Assembly (NCBI RefSeq): GCF_963422335.1
Contig: NZ_OY729424.1
Location: 4,836,001 to 4,900,000, forward strand
Origin: an uncultured Roseateles sp.
GTDB taxonomy: Bacteria > Pseudomonadota > Gammaproteobacteria > Burkholderiales > Burkholderiaceae_C
Direction: 5' to 3'
DNA: 64,000 nt
Position numbers and translations under genes: made by a program. Under the pieces are notes generated by a model. It had not been told where the DNA came from and did not search any database. It saw nothing but the letters and a program-made list of their open reading frames with translations. Each line of letters starts with the position of its first letter. The stretch's first letter is position 1. Positions 42,856-52,100 of this stretch are shown one piece after another.

Positions 42856-44040
42856 ATGGACACCCGCATCCCCGGACGACGCTTTCTGCACTCCCCCGGC
42901 CCCACCCATGTGCCCGACGAGGTGCTGGACGCGATGCGCCGCCAGCCCATGGACATGGCCGATCCACGGCTGACGCGCTGCATTGCCGCCTGCGAGGCGG
43001 GCCTGCAGCGGCTGCTGGGCACCAGCCGCGCCAGGCCCTTCATTTACGCCGGCAACGGCCATGGCGCCTGGGAGGTGCTGGTCGAGAACCTGATCGCGCC
43101 GGGCGAGCTGGTGCTGATCGCCGGCACCGGGCATTTCTCCGACTCCTGGGCGCTGCAGACCGAGGCGCTGGGCCGGCGCGTGCAGTGCACGCCCTGGATC
43201 GAGGGCCAGGCCATCGACGTGGCCGCCGTCGAGCAGGCGCTGAGCGCCGACCGCGAGCACCAGATCAAGGCGCTGTTCGTCGTGCACACCGACACCGCCA
43301 GCGGCGTCACCAGCGAGCTGGCACCGCTGCGCGCGGCGCTGGACGCGGCCGGCCACCCTGCCCTGCTGGTGGCCGATGTGGTCGCCTCGCTGGGCGCCGC
43401 GCCGTTCGAGATGGACGCACTGGGCGTCAATGTCGCCGTCGGCGCCTCGCAAAAAGGGCTGATGCTGCCGCCGGGCCTGGGTTTTGTGGCGGTCGATCCC
43501 GCCGGCATGGCAATGGCCGCTCGCAACCCGGCCCCACGCTTCTACTGGGATTGGCGGCTGCGCGACAGCGAGCTTCCCTACCGCAAGTTCTGCGGCACGC
43601 CGCCGCAGAATCTGCTGATGGGGCTGGAGGCGGCACTCGGCCTGGTCTTTCAGGAAGGGCTGGACCAGGTCCATGCCCGCCATGCGCTGCTGGCCCGCAC
43701 CGTCCACGCCGCCGTCGAGGGTTGGGCCACGGCCGGCGCCCTGAGTTTCTTCGCCCAGGTGCCCGGGCAGCGCTCGGTCTCGGTCACCGCCGTGCAGGTG
43801 GCGCCGGGCATAGCTGTGGACGCCCTGCGTGCAGTGGCGCGCGAGCGCTTCCAGGTCTCGATCGCCGGGGGCCTGGGCCCGCTGACCGGCCGCGTGTTCC
43901 GCATCGGCCATCTGGGCGATCTGAACGCGGCCATGGTGCTGGGCTGCCTGGCCGGCGTCGAAGCGGCGATGACGGTGCAGGGCATTCCGTTCGGCCGTGA
44001 CGGCGTGGCCCGCGCGGTGGCCTGCCTGGCCAAAGACTGA
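42856..44040 (+). CDS. Class V PLP aminotransferase (alanine/serine-glyoxylate type)
   Basis: A 394-residue PLP enzyme with the alanine-glyoxylate aminotransferase layout: HSPGPTHVPDEVLDAM at the N-terminus, AGNGHGAWEVLVENL, HTDTASGVTSELAPL, the LVADVVASLGAAPFEMD strand with the PLP-contacting Asp, and the Schiff-base Lys in VGASQKGLMLPPGLGF. The C-terminal domain has VFRIGHLGDLN. It is probably a serine- or alanine-glyoxylate transaminase; the exact substrates are not clear. The intergenic gap to the divergent dioxygenase is 59 nt. Confidence 0.9.
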   Translation: MDTRIPGRRFLHSPGPTHVPDEVLDAMRRQPMDMADPRLTRCIAACEAGLQRLLGTSRARPFIYAGNGHGAWEVLVENLIAPGELVLIAGTGHFSDSWALQTEALGRRVQCTPWIEGQAIDVAAVEQALSADREHQIKALFVVHTDTASGVTSELAPLRAALDAAGHPALLVADVVASLGAAPFEMDALGVNVAVGASQKGLMLPPGLGFVAVDPAGMAMAARNPAPRFYWDWRLRDSELPYRKFCGTPPQNLLMGLEAALGLVFQEGLDQVHARHALLARTVHAAVEGWATAGALSFFAQVPGQRSVSVTAVQVAPGIAVDALRAVARERFQVSIAGGLGPLTGRVFRIGHLGDLNAAMVLGCLAGVEAAMTVQGIPFGRDGVARAVACLAKD

Positions 44041-44064
44041 GCAAATCCGCACCGGCTCATAGCC

Positions 44065-44099
44065 CATCGCGGCACGGGCCATGGCCCGTCCGGGCGATG
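44065..44099. repeat. Two-tier palindromic hairpin
   Basis: An inner perfect palindrome ACGGGCCATGGCCCGT (44074-44089) is enclosed by CATCGC (44065-44070) and GCGATG (44094-44099). It lies 24 nt after the aminotransferase stop. No T-run follows, so it may be an mRNA 3'-end stabiliser or a weak terminator. Confidence 0.5.
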
Positions 44100-44177
44100 C
44101 CGCGCGGCCGCTCGATCAGCAAACTTCAGGCTTGAGCGTTGCCTGATGGTTGGGTGTCGCTCTTACCGGAGCACACC

Positions 44178-44393
44178 ATGTACCAACCGCTAGCCAACAC
44201 TCCCACCCGCACGCTGCCTTACTGGCTGGTCTGCCTGACTGCCATCGTCTCGGCCCTGTTCACCCTGGGCCTGGGCGGCTGCGCCACGGCGCTGAATGAC
44301 GCCATGCCCGCAAACGGCAGCGATCTGAGCACGCAAGACCCGCAACTGGCCGACAAGCTGGTGGAACGCTATCGCCGCTACGACGGCCAATAA
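44178..44393 (+). CDS. Small predicted membrane or lipoprotein-like protein, unknown
   Basis: A 71-residue protein from ATG 44178 with an ACCGGAG ribosome site. One hydrophobic segment (LPYWLVCLTAIVSALFTLGLGGCA) ends in a lipobox-like LGGC-A, followed by a polar tail of about 40 residues ending LVERYRRYDGQ. The distance from Met to Cys (about 34) is long for a lipoprotein signal. It lies 35 nt upstream of a PEP-CTERM gene and is probably co-transcribed. I do not recognise the family. Confidence 0.65.
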   Translation: MYQPLANTPTRTLPYWLVCLTAIVSALFTLGLGGCATALNDAMPANGSDLSTQDPQLADKLVERYRRYDGQ

Positions 44394-44428
44394 CCCCCTG
44401 TCCTCAACGACTTCACAAGAAAGCACCC

Positions 44429-45007
44429 ATGAAACAACGTCTTCTGAACCTGGCCGGCGCCCTGGCCGCCACCTGCATTGCCTGCACGCCAGCACAGGCC
44501 GCCACCTATCTGTTCACCCAGGGCGGCTACGCCGGTGGCGCGTCCATCAGCGGCAGCTTTGCCGGCGAGGACCTGGACGCCGATGGCTGGCTCTACGGCT
44601 ACGAGATCACCGCCTTCGCGCTGACCTTCTCGGGCAACTTTGCGGTGCCGGCCTTCAGCCACGGCCTGTCCGATCTGAACAGCCTGGAATACCGCATCGG
44701 CGCCAGCCATATCGGCGGCATGGAGCCCGGCGGCATGGCCAGCAATTTCGGCGGCTTCGTCGGCACCCTGGTTCCGCCCGGCAAGAACGCGAACAGCGTG
44801 CTGGGCTACCAGTTCACCAGCTTCCAGTGGCCCAGCTATTCGATCGCCGGCGAAGTGGCCGACATCGATATGGGCATCAGCTCGCGCACCAACGAGCTGA
44901 TCTCGGTCACCGCCGTGCCCGAGCCCGGCAGCCAGGCCCTGCTGCTGGCCGGTCTGCTGGGCGTTGGCGGGTTGGTGCGCCGGCGGATGGGGGCCCACAA
45001 GCTCTAG
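44429..45007 (+). CDS. PEP-CTERM sorted exported protein
   Basis: A 192-residue secreted protein with a signal peptide ending TPAQAAT, a beta-rich middle containing FTQGGYAGGASISGSFAGEDLD and no cysteine after the signal, and a C-terminal sorting module AVPEPGSQALLLAGLLGVGGLVRRRM. The Pro-Glu-Pro, hydrophobic helix and Arg cluster match PEP-CTERM substrates of exosortase. No exosortase is in this window. Such proteins are usually surface- or matrix-associated; specific role unknown. Confidence 0.9.
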   Translation: MKQRLLNLAGALAATCIACTPAQAATYLFTQGGYAGGASISGSFAGEDLDADGWLYGYEITAFALTFSGNFAVPAFSHGLSDLNSLEYRIGASHIGGMEPGGMASNFGGFVGTLVPPGKNANSVLGYQFTSFQWPSYSIAGEVADIDMGISSRTNELISVTAVPEPGSQALLLAGLLGVGGLVRRRMGAHKL

Positions 45008-45041
45008 ACTGGGGGCTTTCTACCCTGCCCGGAGACCCATC

Positions 45042-45677
45042 GTGCCCTCTGCCCCGCTCGCGCTGATCGTTGACAGCCAGTTCACCAGTCCCTACGCGAT
45101 GTCGGCCTTCGTGGCACTGCAGGAGAAAGGCCTGGCCTTCGATCTGCAGACCGTCAATCTGGAGGCCGGCCAGCAGCACAGCCCCGCCTTCCGCCAGCAA
45201 TCGCGCACCAGCCGGGTGCCGACGCTGGTGCAGGGCGAGTTCAGCTTGTCGGAATCCAGCGCCATCACAGAGTACCTGGAAGACCTGTATCCGGCGCCAA
45301 GCCACGCCCGCCTCTACCCGGCCGATCTGCAGCAGCGCGCCCGGGCCCGCCAGGTGCAGGCCTGGCTGCGCAGCGACCTCTTGGCCCTGCGCATCGAACG
45401 CACCACCGCGGTGATCTTCCTCAGCCCCAACCCGGCGCCGCTGAGCGCCGAGGGCCAGGCCGCCGCCGACAAGCTGATACAGGTCGCCGAGGGCCTGCTG
45501 CCATCCGGTGCCGAGCACCTGTTCGGTGCCTGGTGCCTGGCCGACACCGATCTTGCCCTGATGCTGAACCGCCTGGCGCTCAACGGTGACGCCCTGCCCG
45601 AGCGGCTCAAGACCTATGCGCAGCAGCAGTGGCAGCGGCCGTCGGTGCAGCAGTGGGTGAAGCAGCCCCGCTCCTAG
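45042..45677 (+). CDS. yfcF: Glutathione S-transferase, YfcF-like
   Basis: A 211-residue GST with a thioredoxin-fold N-terminus and helical C-terminus. Segments VALQEKGLAFDLQTVNLEAG, VPTLVQGEFSLSESSAITEYLEDLYP, RARARQVQAWLRSDL and WCLADTDLALMLNRLALNGD run closely parallel to E. coli YfcF as I remember it. The GTG start at 45042 follows GGAGACCCATC; an upstream in-frame ATG at 44964 lies inside the PEP-CTERM gene and is unlikely. Expected activity is glutathione-dependent peroxidase or transferase. Confidence 0.87.
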   Translation: MPSAPLALIVDSQFTSPYAMSAFVALQEKGLAFDLQTVNLEAGQQHSPAFRQQSRTSRVPTLVQGEFSLSESSAITEYLEDLYPAPSHARLYPADLQQRARARQVQAWLRSDLLALRIERTTAVIFLSPNPAPLSAEGQAAADKLIQVAEGLLPSGAEHLFGAWCLADTDLALMLNRLALNGDALPERLKTYAQQQWQRPSVQQWVKQPRS

Positions 45678-45816
45678 GGAAAACTAGCACCCGTGGATGC
45701 GGGGCTGGCACGCAAAAATCCCCCATCTCGGCCCGTTCTGACGGCCCAGTCGCGCTACAGTTTCGCATTGCATCGTCTGATGCTTGCATTCACGACCCGG
45801 ACCCGCCCCGCTGCGC

Positions 45817-46584
45817 ATGTTGAACACCACCAAGTCATTGCCGCCGGCCATGGAGCTGGGCCGCCGCCAGGGCGCGATGGCCGCCCTGCAGCTGCAATTG
45901 CAGGGCCTGGAAGATGAGCTGACCGCGCTGCTGAAGGGTCTGAAACGCTTCATCGTGCGCTATGCGCAAGAACTGACCCCGCTGTATACCGAGCTGGACG
46001 CGCTGGAGCTGCAGCTCAGCGAGGCCCTGCAGCGCCTGCTGCAGGCCGAGGGTGACCGCTTCGGCCCGGCGCCCGAGACCGGCTTCGGCCTGCCCGACTT
46101 CGGCAATCTGCCGCCGCCCGAGCCCGAGCCCAAGCCTCCGGTGGCGCTGGCCGGCCCGCCGGACTTCAAGCTGCTGTACCGCCGCGCGGCGATGCGCCTG
46201 CACCCCGACCGGGCGCGCAGCGAGGTCGAGCGCAATATCCTGAACCACGCGATGAGCCAGGTGAACCTGGCCTATGCCCAGGGCGACCGCTACACGATAG
46301 AGCGGCTGCTGGTGCAATCGGGCGAGGACCCGCAGCAGGTCAGCAGCGACCCGCTGTCGGCTAAGGCGCTGTGGGTGCAGCAGCGCGAGCAGCAGCTGCA
46401 GCAGCGCGAGCGCTATGTGCAGTCGCGCCTCAGCGAGTTGCGCGCCAACCCGATGCACAAGCTGTGGCGGGTGGTCAGCGATGCCGAGACCCTGGGCCTG
46501 GACCCCCTGGGCGTGATGGCCGAGCGCCTGCGCGGGCAGATTGCCGAACGGCGGCGGGAGTTGCAGGCAGTCACCAGGGCTTGA
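45817..46584 (+). CDS. J-domain-like protein with coiled-coil flanks
   Basis: A 255-residue cytoplasmic protein. The N-terminal third is Gln/Leu/Glu-rich and probably coiled coil (MAALQLQLQGLEDELTALLKGLKRF); a Pro/Glu-rich linker (PPPEPEPKPP) follows. Then comes a J-like segment: FKLLYRRAAMRLHPDRARSEVERNI with the His-Pro-Asp tripeptide, and HAMSQVNLAYAQGD. The C-terminal part is again helical (WVQQREQQLQQRERYVQSRL). It is probably a specialised DnaK co-chaperone, partner unknown. It is convergent with imuB, with only 4 nt between the stops. Confidence 0.75.
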   Translation: MLNTTKSLPPAMELGRRQGAMAALQLQLQGLEDELTALLKGLKRFIVRYAQELTPLYTELDALELQLSEALQRLLQAEGDRFGPAPETGFGLPDFGNLPPPEPEPKPPVALAGPPDFKLLYRRAAMRLHPDRARSEVERNILNHAMSQVNLAYAQGDRYTIERLLVQSGEDPQQVSSDPLSAKALWVQQREQQLQQRERYVQSRLSELRANPMHKLWRVVSDAETLGLDPLGVMAERLRGQIAERRRELQAVTRA

Positions 46585-46588
46585 GAAT

Positions 46589-48103
46589 TCAGGCGAATCT
46601 GCCCTGCAGAAACCAGCCTGAATGCTTGCCGGCCACCGGCAGCGCCAGCCGGCCGCGGAACACCCAGACCAGGGCGCCGCCGGGGCGCATGGCGATGTAG
46701 TAGTCGCGGGCCACGCCGGCCCCGTCCCACCAGCCGGACTCGATGCGCTCGGGCCCGCTCAGCAGCTGCAGCACCTGGCCCTCCAGCACCGGGCAGGCAT
46801 CGCGTTCGGTCAGCGGCTGCGGCTCGGGCAACAGCCAGGCCGGTTGGGCCAGACCGGTCGGCGGTGAGTCCTCTTCGGTCCTGCGTTGCGAGGTAGGTGC
46901 CTCCCAGGGGCTCAGCCGCGAGGCGCACTCGGGCCGGTGATCGGCCTGCGGACGCAGCTGCAAGACCCGCTCGCGGCCCAGCCTGGCCTGCAGCCGCTCG
47001 ATCAGGCGCAGCATGCCCTCCTGCTGGCTCTGCCGGGTCGGGAACAACTCCTCGTTCGGCGGCGCGCCCAGCACCAGATCGCTGCAACGCAGCCGCAGCT
47101 CCAGGGTCGGCGCGGCCAGGGTGGCCCGGCCCAGGCGCTCGCGCAACAAGAGTTGCAGATGGGCGGCATCGGCCGAGGCCTGGGCCAGCGCCACCTCGAC
47201 CACGGTGTGGCTGATCTCGTCCCGGCGGTGGCGCGCCTCGTGCAGCATCTGCAGCTCGAAGCGCTGCACCCGGCCATGGCCGGCCTGGGCCCAGACCACC
47301 AGCTGCGCCAGCAACAGGGCCGCCCCCTGCAGCACCTGCTCGGTGCTGTCGGCACGGGCAAACAGCTCCAGCCGCTGCTCGAACACCTTGGGCAGCAGCT
47401 GCCAGTCGCGTGGGTCGGGCCGGGTGCCCAGGGCGCTGTCCAGATCGGCCAGCAGCTGCGGGCCGAAGCGCCTGGCCAGGCCGGCGCGTGGCAGCTGGCG
47501 CAAATCGGCAATGCAGCGCAGGCCCATGCCCTGCAGATCGTCCCAATGGGCCTGGGCCGGTCCGAGCAGCGTGACCGGGCCGCGGTTCAGCAGCTGGGCC
47601 AGCGCCCGCGGATCTTCGACATGAGCGCCCTGCTGCAAATCACCGCGCCAGCGCGCCAGATAGGCAGCCCCCAGCGCGGTGGGCGCGCAGGCGATCTGCA
47701 CCGGCCCCACGCTGTGCTGCAGCGGCAGCAAGGCCTGCTCCAGCCGCTGCAGCAGGCAGGGCAGACCGCCGAAATAGCGCAGGCTGGCCCGCACCTCCAA
47801 CAGCACGTCCAGGCCCTCCAGCGTGACCGAGGGCGTGAAGGCCAGCGCCGCATGGACGACCGCCTGCCGGGCCTGCACATCGCGCCGGGCGTCGGCCTCG
47901 CCCAGGGTCAGCTGGGGCGCCAGCGACAGGGCGGTGTTGCGCTTCAGCCCGGGCTTGACGCCCAGGCGCAGGGCCGCCGCATTGACATCGCTGATCAGAT
48001 GGTTGTCGATCAGGGCCACCGGCCCCTGGCGCAGCTCGCCCGTCAGGGTCGAGGCAAAGGCTTGCAGCGACAGATGGGGCAGATGAAGGGCGATCCACAA
48101 CAT
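46589..48103 (-). CDS. imuB: ImuB, Y-family DNA polymerase-like mutagenesis protein (probably non-catalytic)
   Basis: In the ImuA-ImuB-DnaE2 mutasome, ImuB is a scaffold that binds the beta clamp and the error-prone polymerase. The 504-residue product has the Y-family fold (MLWIALHLPHLSLQAF, LEVRASLRYFGGL, LADLDSALGTRPDP) but lacks the metal-binding acidic residues. The first motif reads ALHLPHLS rather than D-x-D-x-F-(F/Y), and the second motif's S-x-D-E is replaced by RASLRYFG. It follows imuA by 34 nt. No dnaE2 lies downstream; the next gene is convergent. Confidence 0.9.
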   Translation of the reverse strand: MLWIALHLPHLSLQAFASTLTGELRQGPVALIDNHLISDVNAAALRLGVKPGLKRNTALSLAPQLTLGEADARRDVQARQAVVHAALAFTPSVTLEGLDVLLEVRASLRYFGGLPCLLQRLEQALLPLQHSVGPVQIACAPTALGAAYLARWRGDLQQGAHVEDPRALAQLLNRGPVTLLGPAQAHWDDLQGMGLRCIADLRQLPRAGLARRFGPQLLADLDSALGTRPDPRDWQLLPKVFEQRLELFARADSTEQVLQGAALLLAQLVVWAQAGHGRVQRFELQMLHEARHRRDEISHTVVEVALAQASADAAHLQLLLRERLGRATLAAPTLELRLRCSDLVLGAPPNEELFPTRQSQQEGMLRLIERLQARLGRERVLQLRPQADHRPECASRLSPWEAPTSQRRTEEDSPPTGLAQPAWLLPEPQPLTERDACPVLEGQVLQLLSGPERIESGWWDGAGVARDYYIAMRPGGALVWVFRGRLALPVAGKHSGWFLQGRFA

Positions 48104-48137
48104 GGCAGGGGCAGCGGGTCAAGGGGCGGGTCATGGT

Positions 48138-48965
48138 TCAAGCTGCGCCGGACACCGCTTCATGCAGCACGGCAGCCACTGGTGCCTGCACCGGCACCCC
48201 ACGCTGGCGCGGTGCCAGCGCCCGGGCGCGCTGCTGGGGCAGCAGCACCGGCGGCAGCTCCAGCAACAAAGCCTCGGCCAGGCGCGGGCCGCGGCGCTTC
48301 AGCACCTGCACGGCCAGGCAATCGGGCCCGCCGGCGCGCAGGCTCAGGCGCAGCGGCGCCGGGCTGGGCCGCTGCTGGGCCGTCCATTCGCGCAGCAAGA
48401 AGGCCGGGCCCTCATGCTGGGCCGCAGCCAGTTGCAGGCGGCGCAGCGCGTCGGCATGCAGGCGTTCGGGCAACCAGGCCAGCACCGCGCCGGCATGGCC
48501 GCTTTTCAAGCTCTGCTCCAGCGCCCACAGCAGATCGGCACTGGCGCGTCTTTCGCCCAGGCCCTGGCCCGGGATGATCAGCAGCTGCTGCGCCCGCAGC
48601 CCCAGGCCGTCCAGCGCCCGCACCGACAGCCGGGCCGGCGGATCGAACAGCATCAGCAGCTTGCCGCCGGCCGCCACCGCCGCCAGGGTGGGTGCCAGCA
48701 GGCGCAGCTCGCCGATGCCGGCCTGGGCCAGCAGCAGCTCGCTCAGCACGCCTTGCGGCCAGCCGCCGCCCGGCAGCTGGGCGTCCAGCGCGGCAAAACC
48801 GCTGGGCCAGGCCACACCGGACGCCCGGGTCAGCTGGTGAGCCCGCCACAGGCCGGGGTGCAGGTCCTGCAGGTCCCTGCCCTCCTCCACTGGCCCAAGC
48901 CCATGCAGCAGCCCCGCCGGGAGGGGCGGGGCACCGATGGCAAGTTGGGCAGGGACTGCGGGCAT
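48138..48965 (-). CDS. imuA: ImuA, SOS mutagenesis accessory protein (RecA/SulA-like)
   Basis: A 275-residue RecA-fold-like accessory protein of translesion synthesis. Typical stretches are SGFAALDAQLPGGGWPQGVLSELLLAQAGIGELRLL, LLMLFDPPARLSVRALDGLGL and a basic C-terminal half. The expected P-loop is degenerate (LAQAGIGELR). A LexA box overlaps its promoter, and the predicted start site falls at or next to the ATG at 48965, suggesting a leaderless message or a slightly later start. It is the first gene of imuA-imuB. Confidence 0.88.
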   Translation of the reverse strand: MPAVPAQLAIGAPPLPAGLLHGLGPVEEGRDLQDLHPGLWRAHQLTRASGVAWPSGFAALDAQLPGGGWPQGVLSELLLAQAGIGELRLLAPTLAAVAAGGKLLMLFDPPARLSVRALDGLGLRAQQLLIIPGQGLGERRASADLLWALEQSLKSGHAGAVLAWLPERLHADALRRLQLAAAQHEGPAFLLREWTAQQRPSPAPLRLSLRAGGPDCLAVQVLKRRGPRLAEALLLELPPVLLPQQRARALAPRQRGVPVQAPVAAVLHEAVSGAA

Positions 48966-48970
48966 GTTGA

Positions 48971-49000
48971 TACTGTATTTTTGTACAGTATTTTATGCAA
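48971..49000 (-). promoter_or_regulatory. LexA (SOS) box over the imuA promoter
   Basis: TACTGTATTTTTGTACAGTA (48971-48990) fits the CTGT-N8-ACAG SOS-box consensus exactly. On the minus strand TTGCAT (48995-49000), a 17-bp spacer and TACAGT (48972-48977) form a sigma-70 promoter that the box covers, so LexA should repress imuA-imuB until DNA damage. Confidence 0.88.
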
Positions 49001-49183
49001 GGATAAATTGCACGACCTAGTGACCCTCTGCGGCAGATCAAAAAAGAAGCAGATCGCTTCGGTACAAAGCAGCAGTTTCCCCGCCTCCGTCGAGCCATAT
49101 GCAGGGGACAAAGGGGCAAACCGCGTCAAGATGGCGCCTTTGTCATCTTTTCAGCCGCGAGCCATGCGCCGACGGCTTTCTAC

Positions 49184-52100
49184 GTGTCTTTGCTTACCCA
49201 GTACTTCCTGTTTCGCGATGGCAGCCCGACGGCGCTGCTGCTGGCCAACTACCAGCCCTGGCTGGTGGTGCTGTCGCTGGTGGTCGCGTCGCTGACCTCG
49301 GCGCTCGGCCTGCAACTGGCCGGCATGGCACGCACCGTCGGTGCCGGCCGCCTGCGGCAGCTGACGCTGTTCAGCGGCTCGCTGGCGATGGGCGGTGGTA
49401 TCTGGGCCATGCATTTCATCGGCATGCTGGCCTTCAGCCTGTGCACCCAAATCGCGTTCAACGCCGGTATCACGCTCGCCTCGATGCTGCCGGCGGTGCT
49501 GGCCTCCTGGGTGGCGCTGAGCCTGATCTCGCACGGCACGCTGGGCCGGTCGCTGTGGGTGCTGGGCGGCGTGCTGGTGGGCGCCGGCATCGGCACGATG
49601 CACTACACCGGCATGGCGGCGATGGAGCTGAACGCGCAGCTGCGCTACGACCCGCTGTGGTTCGCCGCCTCCATCGTTGTCGCCGTGCTGCTGGCGATGC
49701 TGGCACTGTGGGTGCGCTTCGGGCTGGAGCATCGGGTGTCCAAGCTGACGGCGGTGCTGCTCGGCGGCCTGGTGATGGGCTGCGCGATCGCCGGCATGCA
49801 CTACACGGCAATGGGCGCCGCGCGCTTCGTCGGCTCTCCGGACAAGCTTTGCGTGGACAGCGTCGATCGCAACGGCTTCATGGCGCTGGCCATCACCGTG
49901 GTCACGTTGACGATCAGCCTGCTGACCGCCGGCGCCAACGGCCTGCTGCGCTACCGTGCACTGAACCGCCAGCTGGGCCTGGAGCAGGAGCGCACGCAGG
50001 CGCTGCTGGACACGGCGGTCGATGGCATCGTCATGATAGGCAGCGACGGCCTGGTCCGTTCGTTCAATGGCGCGGCCGAGCGCCTGTTCGGCTGGCCAGC
50101 GGACCAGGCGCTGGGCCAGAAGGTGAGCCTGCTGCTGCCGGACCCGGGTGATGAAGGCCGAGAGGCGCAGATCAGCCGCTACGTCAGCATCGGCCATCGT
50201 GGCGGTGCCGCGGATGAAGACGGTGGCGGTGATCGCGAAGTCATGGCCCGGCATCGCGATGGCCATCTGATCCCCATCCGGCTGGCCATAGGCCGCGTCG
50301 AGCACGGCGGCGATCTCCACTACATCGCCTTCATCACCGACATTGCCGACCGCAAGCAGATGGAGCAGGCGCTGCGCGACAGCGAGGAGCAGTACCGCAG
50401 CCTCATCGCCAACAGCCCCGGGGTGACCTTCCGCTGCCGGATAGATGCGAACTGGAGCCTGGTGCTGGTCAGTGATGCGATGGAGACGCTGTCGGGTTGG
50501 CCGGCTGCCGACTTCCTGGCCGGCAGCATCCACTGCGGCGACCTGGTCCATGCCGACGATCGCGAGCGCGTCAACACCGCCATCCATGCCGCGGTGGCTG
50601 CCGGCGAGCCCTATGCGATCGAGTACCGGCTGATGCGCCGCGACGGCGGCGAGCGCTGGGTCTCGGAGACCGGCCGCGGCGTGCTTGATGCCGCCGGCGT
50701 GGCGCAATGGATAGACGGCGTGATCGTCGACATCAGCGAATCCAAACGCCTGCAGCAACAGCTGGAGCAGGCCAAGAACAGCGCCGAGGCGGCGGTGGCG
50801 GCCAAGGGTGCCTTCCTGGCCAATATGAGCCACGAGATCCGCACGCCGATGAACGCCATCCTGGGCTTCACCGAGCTGCTGCTGGACACCACCCTGGGCG
50901 ACCTGCAGCGCAAGCACCTGACGACGGTGCGCGGCTCGGCGCGCTCGCTGCTGGGGCTGCTCAACGACATCCTCGACACGGCCAAGCTCGAAAAGGGCGC
51001 GGTCGAGCTGGAGCAACTCGATTTCTCGCTGCACGCGGTCTGCGAGCAGACCTTCAATTCGCTGCGCCTGGGCGCGCAACGCAAGGGCCTGGCGCTGCAG
51101 CTCGACTACCCGGACGACGAGCCGCGCTTCTTCAAGGGCGACCCGCTGCGCATCCAGCAGGTGCTGGTCAATATGGTCGGCAATGCGATCAAGTTCACCG
51201 AGACCGGTGCGGTGACCCTGTCGATGCGGGTCGAGCAGGGCCAGGTCCACTTCCACGTGATCGACACCGGCATCGGCATTGCGCCGGACCGGCTGGACCG
51301 CATCTTCGACGCCTTCGCACAGGCCGACGCCTCGACCACGCGCCGCTTCGGTGGCACCGGCCTGGGCACCACGATCTCGCGCCAGCTGGTCGAACGGATG
51401 GGGGGCCGCATCACCGTCGAGAGTACCCAGGGCCTGGGCAGCTGCTTCCACATCTGGCTGCCGCTGCCGGTGGGCGAGGCGGTGGCGATCGCCGAGGAAG
51501 GCGAGCACATGGTGCTGCCGCCGCTGCGCGTGCTGGTGGCCGATGACGTGGCCCAGAACGGCGAGCTGCTGCAGCTGATGCTGGGCCGCGAAGGCCACCA
51601 GGTCTGCCTGGCCGGCAACGGCCTGGAGGCGCTGCAGGCCTTCAGCGAGCAGGATTTCGACGTCGTGCTGATGGACGTGCACATGCCCGAACTGGACGGA
51701 CTGGGCGCCACCCGCCGTATCCGCCAGTTCGAACTCAGCCACAGCCGGCCGCGCACGCCGGTGGTCGCACTGACGGCCAGCGTGCTGGAGGAAGACCGCC
51801 AGGCCGCGCTGGCCGCCGGCATGGATGGTTTCGCGACCAAGCCTATCGAGGCGGCCCTGCTGCGCGCCGAGATCGCCCGCGTGCTGGGCCTGGCGACGGG
51901 CATCGCGGCGCCATCGCGCACGGCTGGCACCGACGAGGCTGCCGAGACCGCGCTCGACTACGCCCACGGTGTTCGCCTGTGGGGCAATGCCAGCGCCTGG
52001 CGGCGCGCGCTGCGCCGCTTCTCCCAGGAGCAGGCCCAGGGCGGGCCGCGCCTGATGGCGCTGCTGCGCAGCGGCGAATGGCTGGAGGCTCGCGGCCTGG

